Below, in pieces: positions 37,379-44,161 of a stretch of DNA of 64,000 nucleotides. Under the pieces are notes generated by a model. The model was not told the origin of the DNA. It saw only the letters and a program-made list of their open reading frames with translations, and made no database searches. Source of the DNA: Puteibacter caeruleilacunae. GTDB lineage: Bacteria > Bacteroidota > Bacteroidia > Bacteroidales > Prolixibacteraceae. The stretch covers positions 186,001-250,000 of the forward strand of contig SJCO01000008.1 of NCBI GenBank assembly GCA_005217565.1, read 5' to 3'. The translations under genes and the position numbers were made by a program. Position 1 is the stretch's first letter. Each line of letters begins with the position of its first letter.

Positions 37379-38355
37379 AGTAGGCCTCTGGTGTGTTTCT
37401 TTTTTAGTTTTATTTCTGTTGTTTTTCCTGCTTTAACACAACGTGCAGTATGTTCCAATAGTTCAATTCTATCGTATTCACAAGGGCTAATAACGTCACC
37501 AGTGATATCGTAAAGTCCTACTTTCCCATTTTTAGTTACGATTGATAATAAACCCTTGCATTTTATTTCATCATATTCGCAAGGTATAATAACATTACCA
37601 ACCAGATCAATAGTTCCAACTCTTCCATTTTTGGAAACCAATCCTTGTAGATCTTTAAATACAATTTCATCATACTCGCAAGGCACGAGAACATTTCCAA
37701 CCAGATCAATAATGCCTACTTTACCATTCTTGGTTACCCATCCTCGTAGATCTTTAAATTCAATTTCATCATATTCACAAGGTACGAGAACATTTCCAAC
37801 CAGATCAATAATGCCTACTTTACCATTCTTGGTTACCCATCCTCGTAGATCTTTAAATTCAATTTCATCATATTCACAAGGTACGAGAACATTTCCAACT
37901 AGGTCTATAATACCTACTTTACCATTCTTGGTTACCCATCCTCGTAAATCTATAAATTCAATTTCATCATATTCGCAAGGCACGAGAACATTTCCAACTA
38001 GATCAATAATACCTACTTTCCCATTCTTGGCTACCCATCCTCTCATATCTTTGAACTCAATTTCATCGTACTCGCAAGGTACGAGAACATTTCCAACCAG
38101 GTCAATAATACCCACTTTCCCATTCTTGGCTACCCATCCTCTCATATCTTTGAACTCAATTTTATCGTATTCACAAGGCACAATGACATTGCCAACAATA
38201 TCAATAACGCCGACTTTGCCATTTTTTGAGACGAAGGCTTTATCATTATGGGTTTCAACCTTATCATATTGCTGAAGAAGTTTTTCCTTATCGAATTCCT
38301 GAGCAAAAGATGTATTAAGAACAATTAATAATAGAAGGAGTATAGAATATTTCAT
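37375..38355 (-). CDS. Secreted WG-repeat protein
   Basis: This is a 326-aa exported protein (signal peptide MKYSILLLLLIVLNTSFA). Apart from a short linker it consists of about nine WG-like repeats of 33 aa with consensus WVxKNGKVGIIDLVGNVLVPCEYDEIEFKDLRG, of the WG-repeat family (PF14903). The central copies are almost identical, including at DNA level (99-bp period). The repeats should stack as short beta-hairpins and probably act as a binding surface outside the membrane. No enzymatic motif is visible. It is followed by a GNAT gene with a 4-bp overlap. Confidence 0.88.
   Translation of the reverse strand: MKYSILLLLLIVLNTSFAQEFDKEKLLQQYDKVETHNDKAFVSKNGKVGVIDIVGNVIVPCEYDKIEFKDMRGWVAKNGKVGIIDLVGNVLVPCEYDEIEFKDMRGWVAKNGKVGIIDLVGNVLVPCEYDEIEFIDLRGWVTKNGKVGIIDLVGNVLVPCEYDEIEFKDLRGWVTKNGKVGIIDLVGNVLVPCEYDEIEFKDLRGWVTKNGKVGIIDLVGNVLVPCEYDEIVFKDLQGLVSKNGRVGTIDLVGNVIIPCEYDEIKCKGLLSIVTKNGKVGLYDITGDVISPCEYDRIELLEHTARCVKAGKTTEIKLKKKHTRGLL
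37571..38263. repeat. 99-bp tandem coding repeats
   Basis: Seven repeat starts are visible at about 37571, 37670, 37769, 37868, 37967, 38066 and 38165, each 99 bp apart; the inner ones (37670-38100) differ at only a few third positions. They encode the WG repeats of the minus-strand gene. Such identity makes copy number likely to vary through slippage or unequal recombination. Confidence 0.85.
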
Positions 38356-38437
38356 GGTTGTTTATTTTTTGAGGATTATAATTCTTATTAATGATTTAAA
38401 TGATAAACTTATAAGATAGCCGTTGGAAAAAGGCATC

Positions 38438-38737
38438 CTATTCAGGTGAAAAGAACTCAACTTTTCCACACTTAGGACAAAGGTATAGATCGAAGCTTTC
38501 ACGATTTTGAAATGCTTCAAAAATACTTCCCATAACGCCAACTCTTGTTCCTTCATGGAATTTATAGTTGCCAGCGTATTGCATTGGGATATGGCAACGC
38601 AGACAATCTATCTTACGACTACCTTGCTGGGGTTCTTCAAACTGAACTATTTTCTGTTCGGTAAGACTGTAGTCACAATTCCAGCAAACATTAAAATTAT
38701 CTTCTAATTCAGCATTGCAGTTAGGACAATTCTTCAT
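38438..38737 (-). CDS. Small double zinc-ribbon protein
   Basis: This is a 99-aa cytoplasmic protein with four CxxC pairs: CPNC and CWNC at the N-terminus (residues 4-20), CLRC in the middle and CPKC near the C-terminus. Two zinc ribbons are therefore expected. The middle contains FHEGTRVGVMGSIFEAFQNRESFDLYLCPKCGKVEFF, typical of small DUF-type zinc-ribbon proteins in Bacteroidota. It has no further domains. Role unknown; nucleic acid or protein contacts are common for such folds. A TAAATTTG box (38745-38752, minus strand) lies within 10 bp of the start codon, which would give a very short leader. Confidence 0.75.
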   Translation of the reverse strand: MKNCPNCNAELEDNFNVCWNCDYSLTEQKIVQFEEPQQGSRKIDCLRCHIPMQYAGNYKFHEGTRVGVMGSIFEAFQNRESFDLYLCPKCGKVEFFSPE

Positions 38738-39038
38738 CTGTTACAAATTTATAGATCTCTAGATAAAACTATTGCTATGTCTAGTACACTATTCAATGAC
38801 AATTTAAATTTACAATAGTTTACAAATTGATTATATGAGCATGAATTTTTTCTTTTACAAGTGCATATAACTTGTTGCGTTTGTGACATGAAAGGAGTAT
38901 CAACTCAGGCGCTTGGCGTGGTATGATACATTTAAGGTTATTGCATCTTCCGTTTATTTAGAGGGCTGTTTTTTGCAGCAATCGCTAACCAAAACAGCCC
39001 TTAAAATCTTTAATCGTGTTGTTTATGTTTCCTGTAAA
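38738..39038. other. 301-bp gap with one long hairpin
   Basis: AT-rich intergenic stretch between two minus-strand genes. Apart from the hairpin at 38962-39001 and a TAAATTTG box at 38745-38752 I see no gene or RNA. Confidence 0.5.
38962..39001 (-). terminator. Terminator-like hairpin after the 3-helix membrane protein gene
   Basis: A perfect 11-bp stem (AGGGCTGTTTT, 38962-38972, with AAAACAGCCCT, 38991-39001) spans an 18-nt loop. It follows the gene at 39039 on the minus strand. The T-run on that strand is weak, so it could equally be a processed 3' end. Confidence 0.5.
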
Positions 39039-39458
39039 CTATTCAGAGATTTGCTTGTTCTGTACCTCAGCCATTTTCTCTTCGCGTTTAATTACTTCTC
39101 GTCCTTTACTGAAACCAATGCCAATAAAGATGATGATAAGACCAAAAGCCAGGTTATCCCACTTTCCACTAAAGGATAATGAAGAGTGATTTCTTGACAT
39201 TTCATTGAACATTGCCTGAAGTAGGTTAGATGCAATAAAACCTAAACCAGCGAAAACACAAAGTTTGTGCAGAATAGCCAGTAGGTCGGTAATGCAATGT
39301 TTCACCACTGTCGACTGCTTGTTGATAAACTTATCACGAAGGAAATTAAACAAGATAATGATCAGGAAAACCAAAATAATGGCCATCATAATCTTAATAA
39401 ATATGGCTGGGAAGCCACCTAAAAAGTCAGCATTCAAATTAAAGGATTGTTTGTCCAT
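39039..39458 (-). CDS. Hypothetical three-helix membrane protein
   Basis: I do not recognise the family. The 139-aa product has three hydrophobic segments (about residues 18-40, 58-82 and 101-120) and a charged C-terminal tail (SKGREVIKREEKMAEVQNKQ). It is probably an inner-membrane protein with a cytoplasmic tail. It lies between the zinc-ribbon protein and the PiT transporter but is separated from both by more than 150 bp. Confidence 0.65.
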   Translation of the reverse strand: MDKQSFNLNADFLGGFPAIFIKIMMAIILVFLIIILFNFLRDKFINKQSTVVKHCITDLLAILHKLCVFAGLGFIASNLLQAMFNEMSRNHSSLSFSGKWDNLAFGLIIIFIGIGFSKGREVIKREEKMAEVQNKQISE

Positions 39459-39632
39459 TGTTGTCGTTTTTTGTTTATAGTTAAATTAAAAAAATAGTCT
39501 AGTTATATATCCGCTTTTCAAACGAACAACCCAATGTAGATAATCTATCATAAAATTAGGCAATAACGTCTGTTAGAATAATTCTAAATTGATAAACGTA
39601 ACTTTACAGTGAGTATTTGGCGAAAACTTGTC

Positions 39633-40673
39633 TTATAAGTACCCTAAATTATCAGCCAGATAGACCAATCCTAAGGATAGAGAAAAGGCAATTACAGGCG
39701 CTATAATCCACATTAGGAAAAACTTCTTTACCTCTGTTCTCTTGAAGATATTTTTCGTGCCAAGTTTCGCAACTCCAATACCTAATATGGCAGCAACATT
39801 CAATTGAACAAGTGATGTTGGTACTCCTTTTGTAATGGAGGCAATTAGCAACAGACTCGCTGAGATAAAGGCAATAATTACAGCCTCAAACTTTCCAAAT
39901 AGGATAATCTCCTTACCCGTGTTTTTTACAATCTTATGCCCGAATATAGAGCTCCCTATCCCAAAACAAGGCGCTACAATCAGTGTTGAAAGAATCATGA
40001 TAATAATGAACTGATTATCGTCGGTTATGCCTAGCTCATTAATCGTCATCGATGCAATGGGACCCGCTGCATTGGCTACGTTGTTTGCTCCAATTGCAAA
40101 AGCTACATATAGCGACATGAATACGAGTAAACCATTCCATATGGGTTTCAGGTTTTCATTCTGTGCTCTCGGCATTGTTAGTCCTCTTCTGCGCATGGGC
40201 TTGTAGATATATTTCCCACAGAACAGACTAATAAAAAATGAGAGGACAGGAAGGATAAACCAAGCTGGAATAATCTCCAGAAGTAGCTTGTCGGTATTCA
40301 AACTCTCAAAGTATAGCGCAGGTGCTGTAACCGCCATAACTGTAGCCTGGCTGGTTGATTGTGGGATGCCTGCAATATTGGCGATTAATAGTGCGATTGC
40401 GACTGAAAAGAGGATGATCGTTACGACTGTGAATGATAGAAATTGTGGTGCTAACAAGTCTTTTCCCATTGTTGTGGCTGTGCCTTTTCCTGCTACAATG
40501 GCTCCAATAAAAACGATAATTCCAAAGAGTCCTGGTATAATGGTTTTCCTAATTACATTGGCTCCATAAGCTGCAGAGAATGCTGGTGCAGTGCCACTTC
40601 CTCCCATCGTTATTGCAAGGATCATGGCAACAATATAGGGGATAAGGAGTTGATTTAATATTGGTGAAATCAT
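39633..40673 (-). CDS. PiT-family inorganic anion transporter
   Basis: This inner-membrane permease of the PiT family takes up phosphate (or, in the CysP branch, sulfate) using a cation gradient. I chose the ATG at 40673 (MISPILNQLLIPYIVAMILA); longer forms from 40700 or the TTG at 40712 add a poor polar leader. Both family repeats are present: GGSGTAPAFSAAYGANVIRK near the N-terminus and AIGANNVANAAGPIASM in the second half. The 347-aa length is short for a PiT protein but similar to CysP-like members. About ten membrane segments. Phosphate and sulfate cannot be told apart here. Confidence 0.87.
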   Translation of the reverse strand: MISPILNQLLIPYIVAMILAITMGGSGTAPAFSAAYGANVIRKTIIPGLFGIIVFIGAIVAGKGTATTMGKDLLAPQFLSFTVVTIILFSVAIALLIANIAGIPQSTSQATVMAVTAPALYFESLNTDKLLLEIIPAWFILPVLSFFISLFCGKYIYKPMRRRGLTMPRAQNENLKPIWNGLLVFMSLYVAFAIGANNVANAAGPIASMTINELGITDDNQFIIIMILSTLIVAPCFGIGSSIFGHKIVKNTGKEIILFGKFEAVIIAFISASLLLIASITKGVPTSLVQLNVAAILGIGVAKLGTKNIFKRTEVKKFFLMWIIAPVIAFSLSLGLVYLADNLGYL

Positions 40674-41047
40674 GTGCTTAATGTTTAATGTATGATACAT
40701 TGAGTTGCTCAATTGATGATGTACCCAATAGGATTCATCCTTATGAGTTAAAGATTATTGAAGAGATGTACTATTGCAGATCTCTTCCCTAAAATGGTTA
40801 TGTGGTTTACACAACTTAAGGTGATGAGTCGCTATAGGAGTGACTCTTTAATGGTTGCTGTATTTTTAAACGATCAAATTGCATTGTGCCTAACAAATAA
40901 GGATTTGAAATTAAGTGAAATGGGGGCAAATTCCAATGATATTTGTTTGAATTATGACAAATTGAGTATATCAACCTAACGCCTAATTAAGTATTAGTAC
41001 TTATGTGAAGTTTTCCACACATCCCTTGAAAAATGGGGCCTTCATTA

Positions 41048-41076
41048 TTGTTGAATGAAATTAAACATTACATTTG
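41048..41076 (+). promoter_or_regulatory. Candidate Bacteroidota promoter of corA
   Basis: TTG (41048-41050), an 18-bp spacer and TACATTTG (41069-41076), both matching the Bacteroidota pattern. Transcription would start near 41083, leaving a leader of about 110 nt. Confidence 0.5.
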
Positions 41077-41146
41077 CCGCGAAATAAAAATTTATGAGAA
41101 ATGGACGAAGGCCCGTGTCATAAGAAAACGCAACAATAATACTTCT

Positions 41147-41193
41147 GTAAGGTCTCTTTTGAGTTCCTTACGGAACAAGTAAAGGAGGCTTGT
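41147..41193 (+). promoter_or_regulatory. Structured leader and strong Shine-Dalgarno of corA
   Basis: GTAAGG (41147-41152) pairs with CCTTAC (41166-41171). A second small hairpin, ACAAG (41175-41179) with CTTGT (41189-41193), places the sequence AAAGGAGG (41181-41188) in its loop, 6 nt before the ATG. So strong an SD is unusual in Bacteroidota and suggests control of translation. Confidence 0.45.
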
Positions 41194-41194
41194 A

Positions 41195-42124
41195 ATGATT
41201 AAAATCTTCAAAACTTTTGGCGGCTATAGTAAAATTAGCGAGCCAGAGAAGGGATGTTGGATTAATGCAATTAGTCCGACAGATTCAGAGATAGAGAGAC
41301 TAACAAATGATTTTGGAGTTCCAGATGATATCATTAGCGATATTCTGGATATTGATGAACGACCGCGTGTAGAATTCGAGGACGATTGGACACTTATAAT
41401 TTTACGTGTACCTGTACCCGGATTTTCAAATGGTATGCCTTTTCAGACTGTCCCTTTGGGTATTTTCATGAGTCATGACTTTACCTTGACCTTGTGCTTG
41501 AATGAGAATGAGATTCTTCCTATCGGAAAGCCATCTCCATTCAGGGAGCAGTATAGTGAAATAACTGATGGTATCAACTTTATTCTAAGACTATTCCTGC
41601 GCTCTGCCAGCACTTACTTACGGTACCTAAAGCAGATCAGCCAAATGACTGCCTTTATTGAGCAGGATCTTGAGAAATCGATTAAGAATAAGGAACTGAA
41701 TAAGTTGTTGAAGCTTGAGAAGTGTATGGTGTTCTTCATTACTTCATTGAAAGGCAATGAGATGGTGCTTGCAAAGCTTCGAAATTCAAGACGCATCAAT
41801 AATGAGATCAATGAGGATTTGTTGGAAGATGCCGCGATTGAAAATCAGCAGGCATTGGAGACTGCCCAAATATATGCCGATATTCAGAGTGGGATGATGG
41901 ATACGTTTGCTTCGGTGATTTCCAACAACCTTAATGTAGTGATGAAACAGTTAACCCTTATCTCCATCATCTTAATGATCCCCACATTGGTGGCTAGTTT
42001 CATTGGAATGAACGTGCCTAACGGACTTGAAAACTCAGGATGGGCAATGCCTGGAATTATCCTTGGATCACTAATCTTATCCATTATAGGTGTACTTCTA
42101 TTTAAACGCCAACAGTGGCTTTAA
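41195..42124 (+). CDS. corA: CorA-family magnesium/cobalt transporter
   Basis: CorA is a pentameric channel for Mg2+ (also Co2+ and Ni2+). The 309-aa protein has the large cytoplasmic alpha/beta and long-helix domain, then two C-terminal membrane segments joined by the diagnostic GMN loop (LVASFIGMNVPNGLENSG). The C-terminus ends with basic residues (FKRQQWL), as expected. The leader contains hairpins and a strong SD that may allow feedback control, perhaps by Mg2+, though I recognise no known riboswitch class. Confidence 0.94.
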   Translation: MIKIFKTFGGYSKISEPEKGCWINAISPTDSEIERLTNDFGVPDDIISDILDIDERPRVEFEDDWTLIILRVPVPGFSNGMPFQTVPLGIFMSHDFTLTLCLNENEILPIGKPSPFREQYSEITDGINFILRLFLRSASTYLRYLKQISQMTAFIEQDLEKSIKNKELNKLLKLEKCMVFFITSLKGNEMVLAKLRNSRRINNEINEDLLEDAAIENQQALETAQIYADIQSGMMDTFASVISNNLNVVMKQLTLISIILMIPTLVASFIGMNVPNGLENSGWAMPGIILGSLILSIIGVLLFKRQQWL

Positions 42125-42152
42125 TTGTCGTTCTGCCATTTAAAAAGGAGTG

Positions 42153-42201
42153 TTAAGTTGTTTCTATTTCAAGAATTAAGTCTTGAATAAAAGCAACTTA
42201 A
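42153..42201 (+). terminator. Long hairpin after corA
   Basis: TTAAGTTG (42153-42160) and CAACTTAA (42194-42201) enclose a second inverted repeat TCAAGA/TCTTGA (42169-42174 and 42181-42186, loop ATTAAG). Together they form an interrupted hairpin of nearly 50 nt, 30 nt after the corA stop, followed by GCGCTTTT. Probably the corA terminator. Confidence 0.5.
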
Positions 42202-42288
42202 TGCGCTTTTAAAACGTTAACTAGATTACCTTGGTCAGGTTGAGAAAGCTATTACTGCATAAGGGAAAATTCAGCTAACGGAAATAAA

Positions 42289-43395
42289 ATGACAGAAACG
42301 TCTTTTCTATTTATACCGGACATAAGCGGCTTTACAGAATTTGTTACGGGAGTCGAAAGCGAACATAGTCAGCATATTATCTCAGAACTACTTGAGCTGA
42401 TTATCGATTCGAATGAGCTTGGTCTGTCGGTAGCAGAGGTGGAAGGCGACGCTGTATTTTTCTATAAGAAGGGAGATGTTCCTTCAGTACCTGAGGTGAT
42501 CAAGCAGGTAAAGAAAACTTTTATCGATTTCAATAATCATTTGCGCTTGTATGAGCATCGCCGTATTTGTGGCTGTGGAGCCTGTTCGGGGGCTGTGAAT
42601 CTTTCCCTGAAGTTTGTTGTCCATACTGGTGAGATAAGTATGGTGAGTGTAAAGGATCGTGTAAAGCCTTTCGGTGAGCCTGTAATTACCATTCATCGCC
42701 TATTGAAGAATAAGATTCCTGATGATGAATATGTAATGGTAACCGATGATTACCTTAATAAATGGGGTGATGAGGAAACAGTGGGAGATACCCTTGGTAA
42801 TTGGGAGAAAGGAAATGATTGTTACGACAAGATTGGTAATGTGAAGTATAATTTCCTAAGGCTGTCGCCCTTAAAGGATATGGCATTTCATGGACCAACA
42901 CCTATTGAATCGCTAAAGTTTCAGCATCCTTTGGTGTTTGAAGAGACTATTAACGCCCGAAAGGATATTGTGTTTGAGTTGGTGAGTAACTTGAACTACA
43001 GACACCTGTGGACTAAAGGGGTTGATGCCATGGAGTTTGATAAGGAAAAACTGAATAGAGTAGGAACAAAGCATATTTGTGTGATTGGTGACAGGCGATT
43101 GGAATTTGAGACTGTTACCAGTAATTTTGGAAATGATCAGCTGGTGTTAGGTGAGCGTACTCAAAGTATTCCGTTGGTGCGTGAATCTATTGCTTATTAT
43201 ATCCTCGAAGGTGAGGATGACGTTACCAAGTTACGGATTGAGATTCATTTTAAGCCTCGCAAATTTATTGGTTGGTTGCTGAATCCTATCTTTAAACGAT
43301 TCATGATTAAAAGCTTTAAGCAGGGAATAACTTTACTGAAAGAGGTTGCTGAAAAATCCAGGTCTGTTATTCCCGAGCCGATTATTGCTGATTAA
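42289..43395 (+). CDS. DUF2652 cyclase-like protein with SRPBCC-like domain
   Basis: This is a 368-aa cytoplasmic protein. Residues 1-200 belong to DUF2652, which resembles a class III nucleotidyl cyclase domain: FLFIPDISGFTEFV carries D11 and VAEVEGDAVFFYK carries D54, the positions expected for the two metal-binding aspartates. An unusual Cys-rich insert CGCGACSG follows. Residues about 215-365 look like a SRPBCC (START-like) ligand-binding fold (VFEETINARKDIVFELVSNLNY). Whether it makes a cyclic nucleotide is unknown. It is separate from corA and convergent with the response regulator gene. Confidence 0.78.
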   Translation: MTETSFLFIPDISGFTEFVTGVESEHSQHIISELLELIIDSNELGLSVAEVEGDAVFFYKKGDVPSVPEVIKQVKKTFIDFNNHLRLYEHRRICGCGACSGAVNLSLKFVVHTGEISMVSVKDRVKPFGEPVITIHRLLKNKIPDDEYVMVTDDYLNKWGDEETVGDTLGNWEKGNDCYDKIGNVKYNFLRLSPLKDMAFHGPTPIESLKFQHPLVFEETINARKDIVFELVSNLNYRHLWTKGVDAMEFDKEKLNRVGTKHICVIGDRRLEFETVTSNFGNDQLVLGERTQSIPLVRESIAYYILEGEDDVTKLRIEIHFKPRKFIGWLLNPIFKRFMIKSFKQGITLLKEVAEKSRSVIPEPIIAD

Positions 43396-43411
43396 GCACT
43401 GATAAAAGCTT

Positions 43412-44161
43412 TTACTTCAATTTAAGTATTCGAAGTACATTCTCCTTTCGCTGTCTTGAAATACTGATGGTCGAGTCGTCAGTCATCTTGATGTATCCGC
43501 CATCTTGCTTTTCGTATGATCGGATATATTCCCTATTGATTAAATGTGATTGATGAACACGTATAAAACCACTTTCTCCTAAAAGCTCTTCATACTCCTT
43601 GAGCGTTTTCGATACCAATACATGATCTCCATTCGTTAGATAGATATGGGTATAGTTATTCTCTCCCTGACAACGGATGATCTCGTGAAGCTGCACAAAT
43701 AAAATCCGTTCAGCAGTAGGCAGCGCAATCTTTCGATCACTCCCTTGTCGTTGTTGGTTCTCAAGATAGTTCAGCAACTGCTCATTCGGACTTCCTTTTT
43801 GTTTTTCTATAGCCCTTGAAATAGCAGTCTTTAACTCCATGATATTTACTGGCTTTAGCAGATAATCAATGGCACTCATCCTGATGGCTTTAATGGCATA
43901 CTGATCATAGGCTGTGATGAAGATAACGTCAAAATCGGGCTGTGTAAAGTGGTCCAGTAAATCAAAACCTGTTCCGTCAGGCATGCGAATGTCAAGGAAT
44001 ACCAACTCTGGATTAAGCTGTTTAATGAGGTCTATCCCATCAAGGGCCCCATGTGCCATTCCAAGTACTTCAACCTCATTGCAATAGCGTTGTAAAAGGT
44101 TTTCAAGGTTTTTACAGTTGTTTATTTCATCGTCAATGATGACTGATTTTATTTTATTCAT
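43412..44161 (-). CDS. LytTR-family response regulator
   Basis: This is a 249-aa cytoplasmic transcriptional response regulator. The receiver domain (1-120) keeps the acidic pocket IIDDE, the phospho-acceptor D57 in LVFLDIRMPDG, FITAYD and the LKPV lysine. Residues about 150-248 are a LytTR DNA-binding domain (LFVQLHEIIRCQGENNYTHIYLTNG; FIRVHQSHLINREYI). Its ATG overlaps the stop of the adjacent sensor kinase by 4 bp (ATGA), so the two form a cognate pair. It is the only response regulator beside three homologous kinases and may serve all three. Confidence 0.95.
   Translation of the reverse strand: MNKIKSVIIDDEINNCKNLENLLQRYCNEVEVLGMAHGALDGIDLIKQLNPELVFLDIRMPDGTGFDLLDHFTQPDFDVIFITAYDQYAIKAIRMSAIDYLLKPVNIMELKTAISRAIEKQKGSPNEQLLNYLENQQRQGSDRKIALPTAERILFVQLHEIIRCQGENNYTHIYLTNGDHVLVSKTLKEYEELLGESGFIRVHQSHLINREYIRSYEKQDGGYIKMTDDSTISISRQRKENVLRILKLK

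Larger units (their letters stand above)
40674..41194. other. Divergent gap and corA leader
   Basis: Between the divergent PiT and corA genes. The first 350 bp contain no convincing gene. The rest holds the corA promoter (41048-41076), long-range complementary segments (41037-41140), a hairpin (41147-41171) and a strong Shine-Dalgarno site (41182-41188). Confidence 0.55.

Noticed and set aside
37571-38263. CRISPR-like regular repeats
   Set aside because: The 99-bp units are continuous, in frame and encode WG repeats; there are no distinct spacers and no cas genes.
37556-38275. 239-codon open frame on the plus strand
   Set aside because: It is the antisense shadow of the WG-repeat gene; openness follows from the repeat.
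38913-39179. 88-codon plus-strand frame
   Set aside because: Runs through a terminator hairpin and antisense to the three-helix membrane protein gene.
40758-40979. 73-codon frame between the PiT and corA genes
   Set aside because: Starts with TTG, has no ribosome site or recognisable domain, and lies in a divergent promoter region.
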